Of a DNA stretch of 64,000 nt, positions 23,295 through 36,172 are shown in pieces. A model generated the notes under the pieces. The model saw only the letters and a list, made by a program, of their open reading frames with translations. It was not told where the DNA came from and made no database searches. The stretch is from Hawksworthiomyces lignivorus. Taxonomy: Eukaryota > Ascomycota > Sordariomycetes > Ophiostomatales > Ophiostomataceae. Where the stretch lies: positions 310,001 to 374,000 of the forward strand of contig NTMA01000021.1 of assembly GCA_002917075.1 (NCBI GenBank), given 5' to 3'. How positions within the stretch are numbered: position 1 is the stretch's first letter; every line of letters begins with the position of its first letter. A program made the translations under genes and the position numbers.

Positions 23295-23392
23295 TATTAT
23301 TTATTATTTTATTATTTTATTATTTTATTATTTTATTATTTTATTATTTTATTATTTTATTATTTTATTATTTTATTATTTTATTATTTTTG
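23250..23392. repeat. Compound AT microsatellite: (TTA)n then (TTATTTTA)n
   Basis: TTAATTAATTAA leads into an uninterrupted ATT/TTA run to about 23293, then short TTTA-type units, then about a dozen copies of an 8-base unit TTATTTTA up to 23392. The shift in unit length shows slippage or unequal exchange expanding a derivative of the first repeat. All A/T. Confidence 0.92.
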
Positions 23393-24584
23393 GAAATAAA
23401 GTATGCCAATGTTCAAATTAGAGTATGTGCTGAGAGCCAAGCCGCTAGAAATTAAGATTAAGACCCCCGCAAGGCTTCCTGCAGAAAGAAAGGAGAGAGT
23501 GACGCCCCAGGGAGCAAAGATGGGCGATTGTGGTTAGTAGCAATTCCTTGTTCCTAACAGCACCACTCGCCAAACAACACGCACTGTACGAAGTATATGC
23601 AAGATGAAGGGGCTTCTTTGACAAGGTAATTACCAAGTAAATTTGTCAATCCTCCTATAAGTATGTAGAGACCCCTCATGTCTAACTCACAATCTACGAA
23701 AATTTATATGTCGATACGGAGTACAAATTTCGGAGCTAGTATAGCGAGTGATAAATTTGTCTCAATGTCTCTCTCTCTAGGTTGCTGGTCGTGATGCCCT
23801 GTAGCGAAGGAAGAAGTGGGCGAACGAACGAAAGGTTGGCGGCGTCAGTACATCTGTACGGACGCCAGAATCCATACCGATCTACAAGTTTTGAGGTCTC
23901 ATTAAATCCGTGAGCGCAACTGGAAATTGTTGGGGCAACTGGGAATTAAACTACGAAGTGACATAAAAAGCACGGAATATCTCAGTCTCTGTACTGTACC
24001 TCTTGCACAGGCATCTGCTCCTCTAGAGTGCGCTACGGCTTCAGCCTGACCATTGCCGACCTTCCCCATTATAGGGCCTTAGTTGCAACTCTCAGCAGGC
24101 AGGGAAGTAGATTTGTGATAGCTTTGCTAAGGATGTACTCCGTACATATATATACGTACGCAAGTCTAATGAAGCATATATTCATACATGTCTTTTCCAC
24201 TTCAGACGGTATCAAGAATGAGTAAGCATGGAGGTTTTTTCAAACTCTCCTCCCGGAAAACGCGTTATTTTGTATCAGACCAGCCAATACGCCATTTCTC
24301 GGTGAGAGACTACATATGAATTGCTCAATCATAGGTGAGAAATCAAGCTGCAACGGAAGCGGCGGGATTTGCTAGCTCGTGACATCCCAGCCGCCAATCG
24401 TCCACCATGCTCCCCGCTATTTTAGACACTTGACTTTCCGCACATGCCATCTCCAGTATCTATCAATGCATTTGCAGAACACGTCTATACGGAGCTCGTA
24501 ATTTTGGCGATGTAATAGGATAGATTTCTGCCCCCACAACACAATGTGTGAATATGTATAGCTTACAAGTTTTTTTTCTGGGAA

Positions 24585-24595
24585 GGGGGGGGGGG
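24585..24595. repeat. Poly-G run of 11
   Basis: Eleven consecutive G preceded by TTTTTTTCTGGGAA. Homopolymers of this sort are prone to length error in assembly. Confidence 0.85.
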
Positions 24596-26129
24596 TTGTC
24601 CCGGTTGAAGATCGCCGTGCAATGAAGTATCCAAAATTATTAAGCGTTATGGGTTGATTATCGTACAGGGGAATAGCACTGAATATTAAGGGAACTCCTT
24701 ATTGATGCTTAGAGCAGTGGAACATCACGGCTTATTCTCGAGTTTTTTTCGCAGAACACTTCCGTACATCAATACACACTTGTACATACACACGCTACAT
24801 GTGCATTATTAGTGTGTCCCACTTTTGGATCCAGAAGTATTCGTATGTCTACTCTATCTTTGCTTCCACATACGAGTACTTCGTGCCATAGTACGGAGTA
24901 TAAGGCCTCTTCAACCTCTCCACTTGATCCGCTACTACCCACACTCTCCCACCCCGGTACAAAGAGGCGCTGCTAGCTTCCTGATAGTTCTGGAAGCCGG
25001 TACGGGGAGAGGTAATAAAATTGTTACATGTAGATACCTCGCGCTCTACCAATCGGCCACGTCCCGTACATAGCGAGCTCTGTTTTCTCTTACGAAAAGC
25101 TCTTTTCGAGACCTTTTAGGAACATTCTCCATTTCTTTTTGCTTTCCTTCTCTGGGCAGCGAGCTCAAATTATAGAATAGCTATTTAAAATATCAAGAGC
25201 AAACTGATATTGCTATTGAGGCCTTTACAGGTAGCTCATGGTGCAGAAAGTAACCAGCATCTTCGCCCCACGAACATTTACCAGCTTTTGGTCTGTGAGT
25301 TATGCTAGAGAATTGCGCCCAAGGAAAGAGAACAGTGCGAAAAGCGGATGGTAGGCCCTGTGGCAGAAAAAATGGGTCGGAAGAAAAAAAAAAAAGCAGA
25401 GAAATAGACGTGAGAACACCCCAGCTATGGCTGGCAATCAGCTGCACCAAAGCACAGTAGTCCATGTAAAACCACTGTAATCCTCACTAGTCGCAAAACG
25501 CTTCTGGTTGCAATTGGATTTCTCGTTCTCCATTTCTTTCAGAGCAGACTCGATCAACAACAAGCCTCCATGAGGCGCCCTTCATACAACGTACATCATT
25601 TCCTCTCTGCTCTTTTCCCCAGAACCCTTGCCATTTCCAGAAGAGTAACAACATTAGGTTATTAGGGGGAGAAGAGAAATACCAGCGTGGAAATAACAGG
25701 AAGAAGAAGACAAAGCAAATCTTAGCGAACCTGGCAAGCCTCGTCTTATTTTTATTTTATTTTTTTGCTCCAATGCTATGTTTCAACTTTCCTTTAATAT
25801 CATCGAACCTGGACGCCCTGTATCTCTGCGATAATATATCACGCTGCCTTCAAATCTTCTTGGCTGTGTCAAGTTAGCTTAGACATCCTTTTATCTCAAG
25901 TCCTTCGTCACCGCACTACTCAGATCGCAGGACGCCTTCGACGCGGGCAGTTTCCCTTTGCCGGCGATATAAGCATCACAACTGACGGCTTTTGCTGTTT
26001 CTTGCGCTTTTTTCCCCTCCGGCTCTTCTATAACCGGCTTGTTCTTGTCGGCCGCTGCAACACGTAGGTTGGAAGAGAAGTTCACCTTTCAGGCAGCCCA
26101 AGGTGGGCGAACAGAAAGCTTGTGGGACC

Positions 26130-28423
26130 ATGTCCGAACAGTCCCCCAGCGTGAATGCCGAAGAAAACACGCCCAAGGCTGTTAAAGACAAAAATTGTCC
26201 ATATTGCGGCCAGGCTTTTACATCCTCGTCGCTCGGTCGACATCTGGATCTCTACATCAAAGAGCGCAATCCCAAGAAGCCCGACGGTATCCACAATGTT
26301 GAAGAGATCAGGAAGCTCAGAGGATGCGTTACACGACGACAGCCAAAAGGCTCTGCAAGACGTCGACATACTTCAACTCCTACCGGCATACCGCTCGGAC
26401 TATCTAAACAGGCCAATGACTCAGACGATGATCAATACTCTGCTGCTCAGTCACCTTCAATTCACGGAGACGGTGATACTTCAGGTGGAATCCCAGCTTC
26501 CGATATAGCATCCATATTTCCGCTAGGGGCGCGATGGGAGGCAACTGGCGTAATGAACGATGTTTTAGCCCCCTCCCCAGATGATGGAGGCAGTGGGAAT
26601 AAAGGCGCGGATTCTACAGCCGATACTGGATTGAAGGGGATCAACTCCAATCATCGATCGATATCATCGCGTACTGTGAGTAGGCAAGTCGCCAAAGCCC
26701 AGTTAGACGCAAAGCAGAAAATCCAAGATGCATTGGACGATGCGAGAGCAGCCGAGTTGGCATTAAGGGAGTTTGCAAATTCTTGGCGAGCCGCGAAGTA
26801 AGGCCCTTCCCCGGCTCCCCTAGGCCCTCCCCTTCTTCCATTTTATGCTTGATTGCGCTGAGCTAACTAGTAAATACAAGGCAACAAATTGAATTGGGAT
26901 CTATGCCTTTTGATTTCGATCCCTTGACAATGAACTTCCCTGCACTGACTCTTCAGTGTCTTCGGGTTCAGCCAACATTGTTCGCTTCAACACAGATACC
27001 CACGCCTTCATGCTGGTCAACAGAGCCACCAGGAGCAGATCAGTTTGAAGCCTTGAAAGGCTTTTTTAAAGAAGAGTTCCGTAAATGGAAAGTCAAGTGC
27101 GCGTCTGCTACCACAGCTTTGTACGAAGAACTCAAATATCCTCCACCATCGTCATTTAGTTATATTGATCGGCGACAAGCAGTCGAGCGAGCAGAGCAGA
27201 GAGCTGACTCGCTCGAGCAAGAGGCCAGCAAGCACTTGGAGGTTGCTTTTGCGGTCTGGGATGAGCTTCCGCAAGAACGACAGACCGAATTATGGGTCTT
27301 GGAATTGGCACGCGGCATTGCTACAAAGCAGACAGAAATAGACAAATTGAAGGAAGCGCAGACAGTTTTGCAGCAGGAGGTCACTAATTTGAAGGGCCAA
27401 ATCGAACAGCTGAACCGCCTGCAACAACCAAGAGAGTACAAGCTTGTACCGCCGGCGCACATTCCCATGAGCGAGAAGATCCTTTTTGAGTTGCTAGATG
27501 ATGCTGTTTCCCATGGCGGCAGCGGGGTAGGCTTGAACATCAACGATAGACACTCGGATCTCAGCACAATGGTGACTACTGCCATCAGCCGTTGGAAGAA
27601 TGTGATCGTGGCTACACGGTCGTCCAGCAGTAGCACGAGTGCGCAAAAACATCTTAATACGGCAACAGACTTCGGCTCCCTCGCTTCTCCGGTGAGTAGT
27701 GGCCGGAATCAAGATCACCCCCAACCCCCAACGACACATACCGCGCCATCGGTAGCTTCACCGAAGCAGACAAGAATTTCCCAATTATCTCCGCGACCGA
27801 CGACTCGTCCACCGGCGGTAGCAACCTCATCCGCACCGATAGGAACAGTGGAAACGGCTTTAGATCCTTCTAAACCAAAGCCGGATCAACAGACTAAGCA
27901 GCAGGCAGCGGGAGAGCAGGAAGATGAGGAAGACGACGACAATGATGCTGGAGACAGCGATGAGATGCCTACCGGGGAATGTCCCAACAATGACGAAGCT
28001 GGAGACAAAGGTGCCGACGGAGACGGTGAAGATGATGATGAAATGAGCGACAAGGACGCAGATGCGGAGATGGAAGATGGTGATGAATTTGCTCATATGC
28101 ATACGCCGACCTCGCGGAACATTTCTTCCCTCAATGACATTTCTACCTCTATGCAACATCCTCTGCCAATCTTGCGGAGCTCCCAACAAGAACGACATCA
28201 GCAAATGATGACAAGGCTAAAAGCTCCTCGAACTCGAAGGGCAATCCAAAAGCTGGTGCCTTTAAATGACAGCAGTTCTAACGAATTGATAAATGGTGGT
28301 CAGTCGGTGCCAAACGTCGACATGACAATGCACGGGCTTACTCGAAGTCAACATATTACGCGACAAGCAGACATGGGGCTTGCCATGCCAACGCTCGGCA
28401 GCGACGCGATGTACATGGATTAA
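26130..28423 (+). CDS. Conserved fungal zinc-finger / coiled-coil protein of unknown role
   Basis: Exons 26130..26797 and 26881..28423 give 736 residues. The 83-nt intron has a GTAAGG donor, an AGCTAAC branch-like site and an ACAAG acceptor. Near the N-terminus CPYCGQAF starts a short finger (C-x2-C then H about residue 38 and a second H about 54), followed by a conserved block ending K-P-D-G-I-H-N-V-E-E-I-R-K-L-R-G and a T-R-R-Q-P motif. The second exon contains an acidic/basic coiled coil (Q-E-V-T-N-L-K-G-Q-I-E-Q-L), a conserved middle block E-E-L-K-Y-P-P-P-S-S-F-S-Y-I-D-R-R, and near residues 580-620 a strongly acidic run of Asp/Glu. I recognise this as an orphan family of Pezizomycotina but know no function. 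Nuclear location is likely from composition; it is inference. Confidence 0.8.
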
Positions 28424-29306
28424 ACAGACAAGCGACTAATTTACTGAGTAATGAGAAAGATAATATTTGTCCAATTTTAAGCCATATCTTCACCTTTCGT
28501 TTCTGTCCTAATCGTAAATTTCAGATTGCTTTTCTTATTAGAGCTTTCGTGGTTTCCCGATGTGCGTCTGGAGTATTGTGGACCGATAAATTGGTATACT
28601 TTTTAAGCCTGAGCATTATTTCTCATTCTGTCTCACTCTCGCCAATCCCATACAGACTGTCGCATCTTTATCTCTCTGTTCCATGTAAAAAGTAGCATTA
28701 CCTACTGCACTTGTTTCACATACTTGCAAGGCAAATTCTATTACGAAGCGTATGTTAGTGACGTCCGCTAAGAGCAGGACAGTAGTCCCTTGGAACATAA
28801 ATTTCTTCTCAATATTTACTTGCATTGCAATTGGGAAATCATGACGGAGTAGTGAGTCTCCCTATAGACAATCCAGCAACAAAATATCATGTACAAGCTC
28901 TGCTTTTGACTATAGTTGTAAATATACGGCTCGAGATTCACAATGACATTAAGAATGCCACGGATCGGATAGGCTTGTTATGTAATTGCAATGCGCATTA
29001 CAGATAAGGTCAAGTAAGAGCTCTTGGGACTTCCTTCCTATCCTAGTATTTCTACGAGTATTTTGGGATCCGAAAACTGGCCTTCCCCACTCTTCACGTT
29101 CTATTTCCCTATCCTAACCATTTTTCTATCACAACCCTGTGAGTCAGCTTTTTTACAACCCCGCCAAAAATTTTGGTCACAGTCAATTTGGAGTGCCCCA
29201 CGGTTAACACAACACAAGGGTCAACAAAAGTTTCTATTCTCAATTGACGTTAACGAGAACTTTCAAGCCTTGCAAACAGTCTTGAATATTCAAACAATTA
29301 CGCAAT
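28424..29306. other. Intergenic, upstream of lysyl-tRNA synthetase
   Basis: Holds the 3' end of the finger gene and the promoter of krs1. No recognisable motif or gene. Confidence 0.6.
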
Positions 29307-31752
<2,446 letters not shown>

Positions 31753-32086
31753 ATACAGACACTAGTTTGCTTCGTGCATTACAGAAAAATAAGGTGAGAC
31801 AATCTCAATGTGTGCCGGTTTATTAGTTCGTAGGGCTGAAGCACGCTTTCGCTCTACAAGGAAGAAAAAAAATTGAAGAGATACCCATTCGATCGGGTTA
31901 TGAATCGATGGCTTTAGAACACTTATCTAGGCCAAAAGGCTATGTATACATGGACGTGTGAGATTTTGTATTCTGCTTGTGCTGCTCTGATACTTTTATG
32001 GACAAGACAGATGGAATGGAGGGGTTCTATAATTTACACTTTATAGGGATGCGATAACATCACAGTATGAATGATGCCACTAGCAT
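31753..32086. other. Convergent intergenic
   Basis: The 334 bases between the stops of krs1 and cox15; expected to hold both polyadenylation signals. Nothing else noted. Confidence 0.6.
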
Positions 32087-33766
32087 CTATGATTTTGGTG
32101 AGACTCGAGAGCCAACGCTCGGTTGTTGCGGAGCCTTGGCTATGAGTTTTTGAACTAACCGCAGACTCGATTTTGGCATACGCAACCGATGGCACAACAC
32201 CAGCATTCCCGTCAATAGAGCTAAGCTCCCCGCTTGATGAGTGGCCGCCAAGTGCGTGGGCACCATGTAGATTAGCGTGCAGATGCCGAGAGTTGCTTGT
32301 AGTAAGACTAGGTGTACGGCTCCAGTAGTCCCACGCTTGACATTCCGTGGCAACACCGCAGCAATGCGGCTGGTGCGCGCGAAAGCGAAGAGCGCTAAGA
32401 CCGCGCAGAACGTGGTCGTAGCTAAGATACGGTGGTCCAGCTGCACCAATGATGGATTCTCCAGCATGTTGCGCCACCATAGATCACTGTGGTCGGGTTT
32501 TTGGCTATATCGGGGGTCCCAAAGTTCGTTGCGAGGTGGTGTAAGGCCAACGCCCATCTTAGGGAACTCGTTGTAAATCAGGCCAGCGTCGAGGCCAGCC
32601 ACAAGCGCGCCGGACATGGCTGTGATAAACACAAGGGCTGTCAGACATGCCACTGCAAAGCGAAAGGGTCGAAGCGCTGGTAGAGCTAACGTCTCAGCCA
32701 GGCGCGCAGCAGCAATAGGGTCGGCACCAAGACGACGGTCCCGCAGAATCGACAGGCCGGCCAAGAGCATCCAGGAGTAGCAGACAAAGGCAGTGGCCAG
32801 GTGAGTGGTCAGGCGATATTGTGACACGCGAGGTGGCTGGGCACCTGGAGCAAACAGCTCATCCCGAAGTCCAGAGCGTACCATCCACCAGCCAATGAAG
32901 CCTTGGAAGCCGATGAGGCCAGCGATACCAAACAAGTGCCATGCGATGCGCTTGGTGACACGCCGACGTAGTACAAAGTAGACAGCTGGAACAACAAAGG
33001 AGATCCCGATGAAGCGGCCCCACAGGCGGTGTGACCATTCCATAAAATAAATCTTCTTAAATTCTTCTAGGGTCATGTGCGGATTAAGGCGGGCATATTC
33101 GGGGCTGGCCTGGTACTTGGTAAACTCCGCCTCCCAGTCTTCCACATTCCGAGGTGGGAAAGAACCCGTAACAGGGCGCCATTCGGTGATACTAAGACTG
33201 TGTCCAATAGTCAGCTCCTGTAAACCATACTTTAGAGAGAGCACACCGCTGGCCGCTTACCCAGACTCCGTCAGACGTGTCAGGCCGCCCCAAACAACAA
33301 TGCCGAAGACACTAACGGCGCTCCCGATGAGCCAGAACGCGGCAGCTTTGGACGATGTATCTGGAAAGCTGCTATCCGACCGAGAGGACTTGACATCGTT
33401 GGTCGCAAGCGCGACTGCTTCTGCGGTAGCATTGTGGGGTGCAGCCGTGGGCTGCTGTAGCGTCGACGAGGCAACTGGCAACGCCGACAGAGGCGCGAGC
33501 TTTCTAGGCTGGTTCGAAACCAAGCGTCGGGGCTGAAAAAATGAGTGGTCGCTATCTTTGTACGGTAGTGAAGCAGATCGCCACGCTGTGCTGGTGGTGG
33601 GCTTGGTGCTTGTTCTAGTGGTGCTCATATAAAAGGCGCTTTCTCCGCGAGGCAGCAACTTCACAAAGCGCAGCCTTTGTTGCTGGCGCAGGCATTGACG
33701 ACAAGAAACAAGAGACTGGGGTATCTGGGCCAGTGTGTTTCGCATGCTGGCTTGGAAAAAAGCCAT
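32087..33766 (-). CDS. cox15: Haem A synthase Cox15
   Basis: Two exons, 33766..33261 and 33197..32087 (63-nt intron), give 538 residues. The start is the MAFFQ ATG; the frame continues upstream without mitochondrial character. The N-terminus is Arg/Ser/Gln-rich with few acidic residues, a mitochondrial presequence. Membrane segments follow (the first, FWLIGSAVSVFGIVVW, near residues 150-165), with the conserved Cox15 features: G-G-L-T-R-L-T-E-S-G-L-S-I-T-E-W spanning the splice junction, E-W-S-H-R-L-W-G-R, F-Q-G-x-I-G-W-W-M-V-R-S-G-L, H-L-A-T-A-F, V-Q-L-D-H-R and H-L-A-A-T-H-Q. The conserved His residues bind the two haems. Function: converts haem O to haem A in the inner mitochondrial membrane, for cytochrome oxidase. 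Divergently arranged with the LAMTOR2-like gene. Confidence 0.97.
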
Positions 33767-34460
33767 TATGGCTGTAAGAAGACGAGGTGTTGCGGCAGCT
33801 GTCAAAGGGTTGCAGGATCTTGAAAGTGAAAGGGTAAAATATTTTGTGTGGAAGATATGCGATCCACGGGGAGATGCCGACACTAAATTTTTTTTGCTAT
33901 GGAAAGATGGCGCCACGCATTTGGGCGAGCTTCTCGTACGAGTGCGAAGTGCGAACATGTAGTAGTGCCGGATACATAGTAATGACAGGCACAGGATTGG
34001 ATTGGCATTCCGGATATGCATCTATCCGTGTAATATGCGGTTGCTTGCCCAAGGCTGTGGATGCTGTGCACCAATACTCTTATTATTACATAATAGTTGC
34101 GCTAAACGAAAGGACACCGTCAGCCTGAGCGTCTTAAACCTGAAAGTCCAGCGAGAGCAGCCTGTAATAAGGCTCTATATCTTAGATTGGAACTACTCCG
34201 TATCTTGTCTCCATTACTAGTTTTCTAGTTCACTAGTAGATTGGAGCTCACTCTTCCCTTCATCTGTTATTCGTCACGCGTTTTGCAAGTTTCCTGCATC
34301 AACATCTCATCACCTGTAATGCAGCCGGCGCGTCGGGGAACTGCTCATAACGTGACCGGGAGGATCCTAAGCACCCTCGACTGGGCATTTCTCTTTCTTT
34401 TACTCCGTACTTTCTCCAATCTTGCGTACCTTTTCTGTTCTGATTCATCTCCCCTTCACA
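33767..34460. promoter_or_regulatory. Divergent promoter region, cox15 / LAMTOR2-like gene
   Basis: Both flanking genes start here, so the promoters share about 0.7 kb. It contains the tandem CCAAT pair described separately and two TACTCCGTA palindromes (34194 and 34401). Pyrimidine-rich DNA precedes the plus-strand start. Confidence 0.55.
33996..34005 (-). promoter_or_regulatory. Tandem CCAAT boxes upstream of cox15
   Basis: Two adjacent CCAAT pentamers on the minus strand, GCCAATCCAATCC, lie about 230 bases upstream of the cox15 ATG. CCAAT-binding complexes (Hap2/3/5) activate respiratory genes in fungi; cox15 is such a gene, so the placement makes sense. A CCAAT pentamer alone is common by chance; the tandem pair is the stronger evidence. 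Confidence 0.45.
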
Positions 34461-35690
34461 ATGCCTTCTATGTCATACCCGCCAGCTCCCCCTCTGCTGC
34501 TCACTCGTCGCATCTCCTCCTTTCTACATGCTAGTCTAAATTCTCTCCAGCAGAGCCAGGACCGGCAGTTAGCTATCCTACAGACAGCTTTACTTCTTAC
34601 ACCATCTGGTAAGCTGCTTGCTTACGAATCCCCTCTACCTGTGCGCACACTGCGCACGCACTGCTCTGTAGCGGCTTCGCTCTGGGCCATCCACGCGTCG
34701 TCGTCGCCTTCAGTAGCTGTTGCCCTAGACCAAGCGGCGCCTGATAAAACGGCTGAGCCAACATCTGTATCCTCGCCATTATTGCGGACAGATACTATTA
34801 TCTCCCCTGCGCTCGACAACAAGACCAGCTCTGCTGCCCAGGGTGGCAGCCCCACAGACGAAAACGATGGGCATCAGCCATCCCTTGACGGCAGCGCCCC
34901 AGTGAGCATTGCCGCCAGCTTCAATGGCGGTGCTATCTTTGTCGTGCGCCGCTTGCGCTGTGGCTTGCTGTTTGCTTGCTCAACCCAGTCGCGCAATAAG
35001 ACCTCACGTCCATCCACGGCAAGTGGACCTCACCTTCCAGCTCCGACGAATATCAACGACGCTGCAACATACACCACAGATACTACTAGTCCGTCCGTAT
35101 CAGCCGCCCCGGCACCATCTACCGTGACGCAATCATCCCTACTATCCCAATCAACGTTACCAATATCCTCAGCCGCTTCCACAGAAAGATCAATACCTTT
35201 CCGAACCACTTCATTATCTACAGCTCCTAGTACTACTATGACAAGCGCGGTCTCTCCAGCTGCAACGACTACCTCTATCGTCGCTGCTGCACCAGCAGGC
35301 GCAGTCACACTTACCCCTATCGCAGTACCGCCTAAGTTAGCACCAGCCGCGTCACTGAATGACGTGGCTACCAGCAACTCAGCACGAACCGCTTCTGTTC
35401 GAACGACGGCAACAGCAGAAACATATGACACTGCGCCTCTAGGCAATGGGCGAGAAGTAGAGCTTGGCACCAACGCTTATACTGAACTGGATGCCGACGC
35501 ATCCTCAACCACGACTACGACTACTGCCACCACTGCCGGCGGCGACAGCGGTGGCAGCAAGAGCGGGTCCGTCTCAGTAACGTTGGCGATTGTTCGGCGG
35601 CAAGTGGATCAACTGGCGTTGTTGTTAGACGACAAGCTCGGCGTTCTCACTGTGCCTGAAGAGAATATTGGCATCAATGGTTTCTGCTGA
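34461..35690 (+). CDS. Roadblock/LC7-type protein, LAMTOR2-like, with long insert
   Basis: Single exon, 409 residues from the first ATG (34461); a second ATG lies three codons downstream. The N-terminal 75 residues contain I-L-Q-T-A-L-L-L-T-P-S-G-K-L-L-A-Y and a following helix with S-V-A-A-S-L-W-A-I, the start of the roadblock fold as in LAMTOR2/p14. A strand (G-A-I-F-V-V-R-R-L-R-C-G-L-L-F-A) follows near residue 155, and the expected final helix (R-R-Q-V-D-Q-L-A-L-L-L-D-D) is at the C-terminus. Between these is a Ser/Thr/Ala/Pro-rich low-complexity insert of about 200 residues. LAMTOR2 belongs to Ragulator, the lysosomal/vacuolar scaffold for Rag GTPases and TORC1 (the yeast counterpart is EGO). 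Assignment rests on the fold pattern, not a search. Confidence 0.65.
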   Translation: MPSMSYPPAPPLLLTRRISSFLHASLNSLQQSQDRQLAILQTALLLTPSGKLLAYESPLPVRTLRTHCSVAASLWAIHASSSPSVAVALDQAAPDKTAEPTSVSSPLLRTDTIISPALDNKTSSAAQGGSPTDENDGHQPSLDGSAPVSIAASFNGGAIFVVRRLRCGLLFACSTQSRNKTSRPSTASGPHLPAPTNINDAATYTTDTTSPSVSAAPAPSTVTQSSLLSQSTLPISSAASTERSIPFRTTSLSTAPSTTMTSAVSPAATTTSIVAAAPAGAVTLTPIAVPPKLAPAASLNDVATSNSARTASVRTTATAETYDTAPLGNGREVELGTNAYTELDADASSTTTTTTATTAGGDSGGSKSGSVSVTLAIVRRQVDQLALLLDDKLGVLTVPEENIGINGFC

Positions 35691-36172
35691 AGTAAAGACC
35701 GAAGATGTATAAATGGTCCGAGTTCGATGGCGCGCGAGATGTGTGTTGTCTCTCTTTTGTCTCTCTTCAGTGTCTTGAGTTGTGGGCAGTGAGAAGGGAT
35801 GCGCATGAAACTTGTCAAATGATATATATGATAACATTAGCACACTCTTTTGTTTTGAATAATAGCTCTTCCCCCCCTTATTCGGTTGCGGCTTTAGCCC
35901 GGGGCCTAGCAATGGCATCTCTAGTCCGCGTTGTGGTATAGAAATACTCAAGGCATTGACACCCTTCGTCAATAAGAATCCTGCAGTTAATGAAGTTGTA
36001 GCTCCTTGTATGACTTGCTTACGATGCATCTACCATTTTTACTCGCCATTATTACTAATTTCAACCAGCCGCCATGACTCTAAATTTCCTCTCACGTTAT
36101 AGTGCACCGAATTTGGCTCATTATAAGTCCACGTAACACAATGGCCGCGGGCGTCTCTTATAGTGGCCGTTA
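35691..36172. other. Convergent intergenic
   Basis: The 482 bases between convergent stops. Nothing recognisable. Confidence 0.55.

Larger units (their letters stand above)
21431..26129. other. 4.7-kb gene-free island
   Basis: The largest gap in the window. No frame has protein character; the longest are low-complexity or restricted to repeat tracts. It contains a GAA tract, a compound TTA / TTATTTTA microsatellite, an 11-base G run, several TACGGAGTA-type palindromes and pyrimidine-rich DNA before the next gene. A 89-codon minus frame at 22234..22503 with a GTGAGT inside it could be a fragment of a real exon, but I do not call it. Confidence 0.55.

Noticed and set aside
25041..25060. A tRNA A-box-like stretch on the minus strand (TGGCCGATTGGTAGAGCGC)
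   Set aside because: No B box, no T arm and no acceptor stem can be placed at the expected distance, so a functional tRNA is unlikely.
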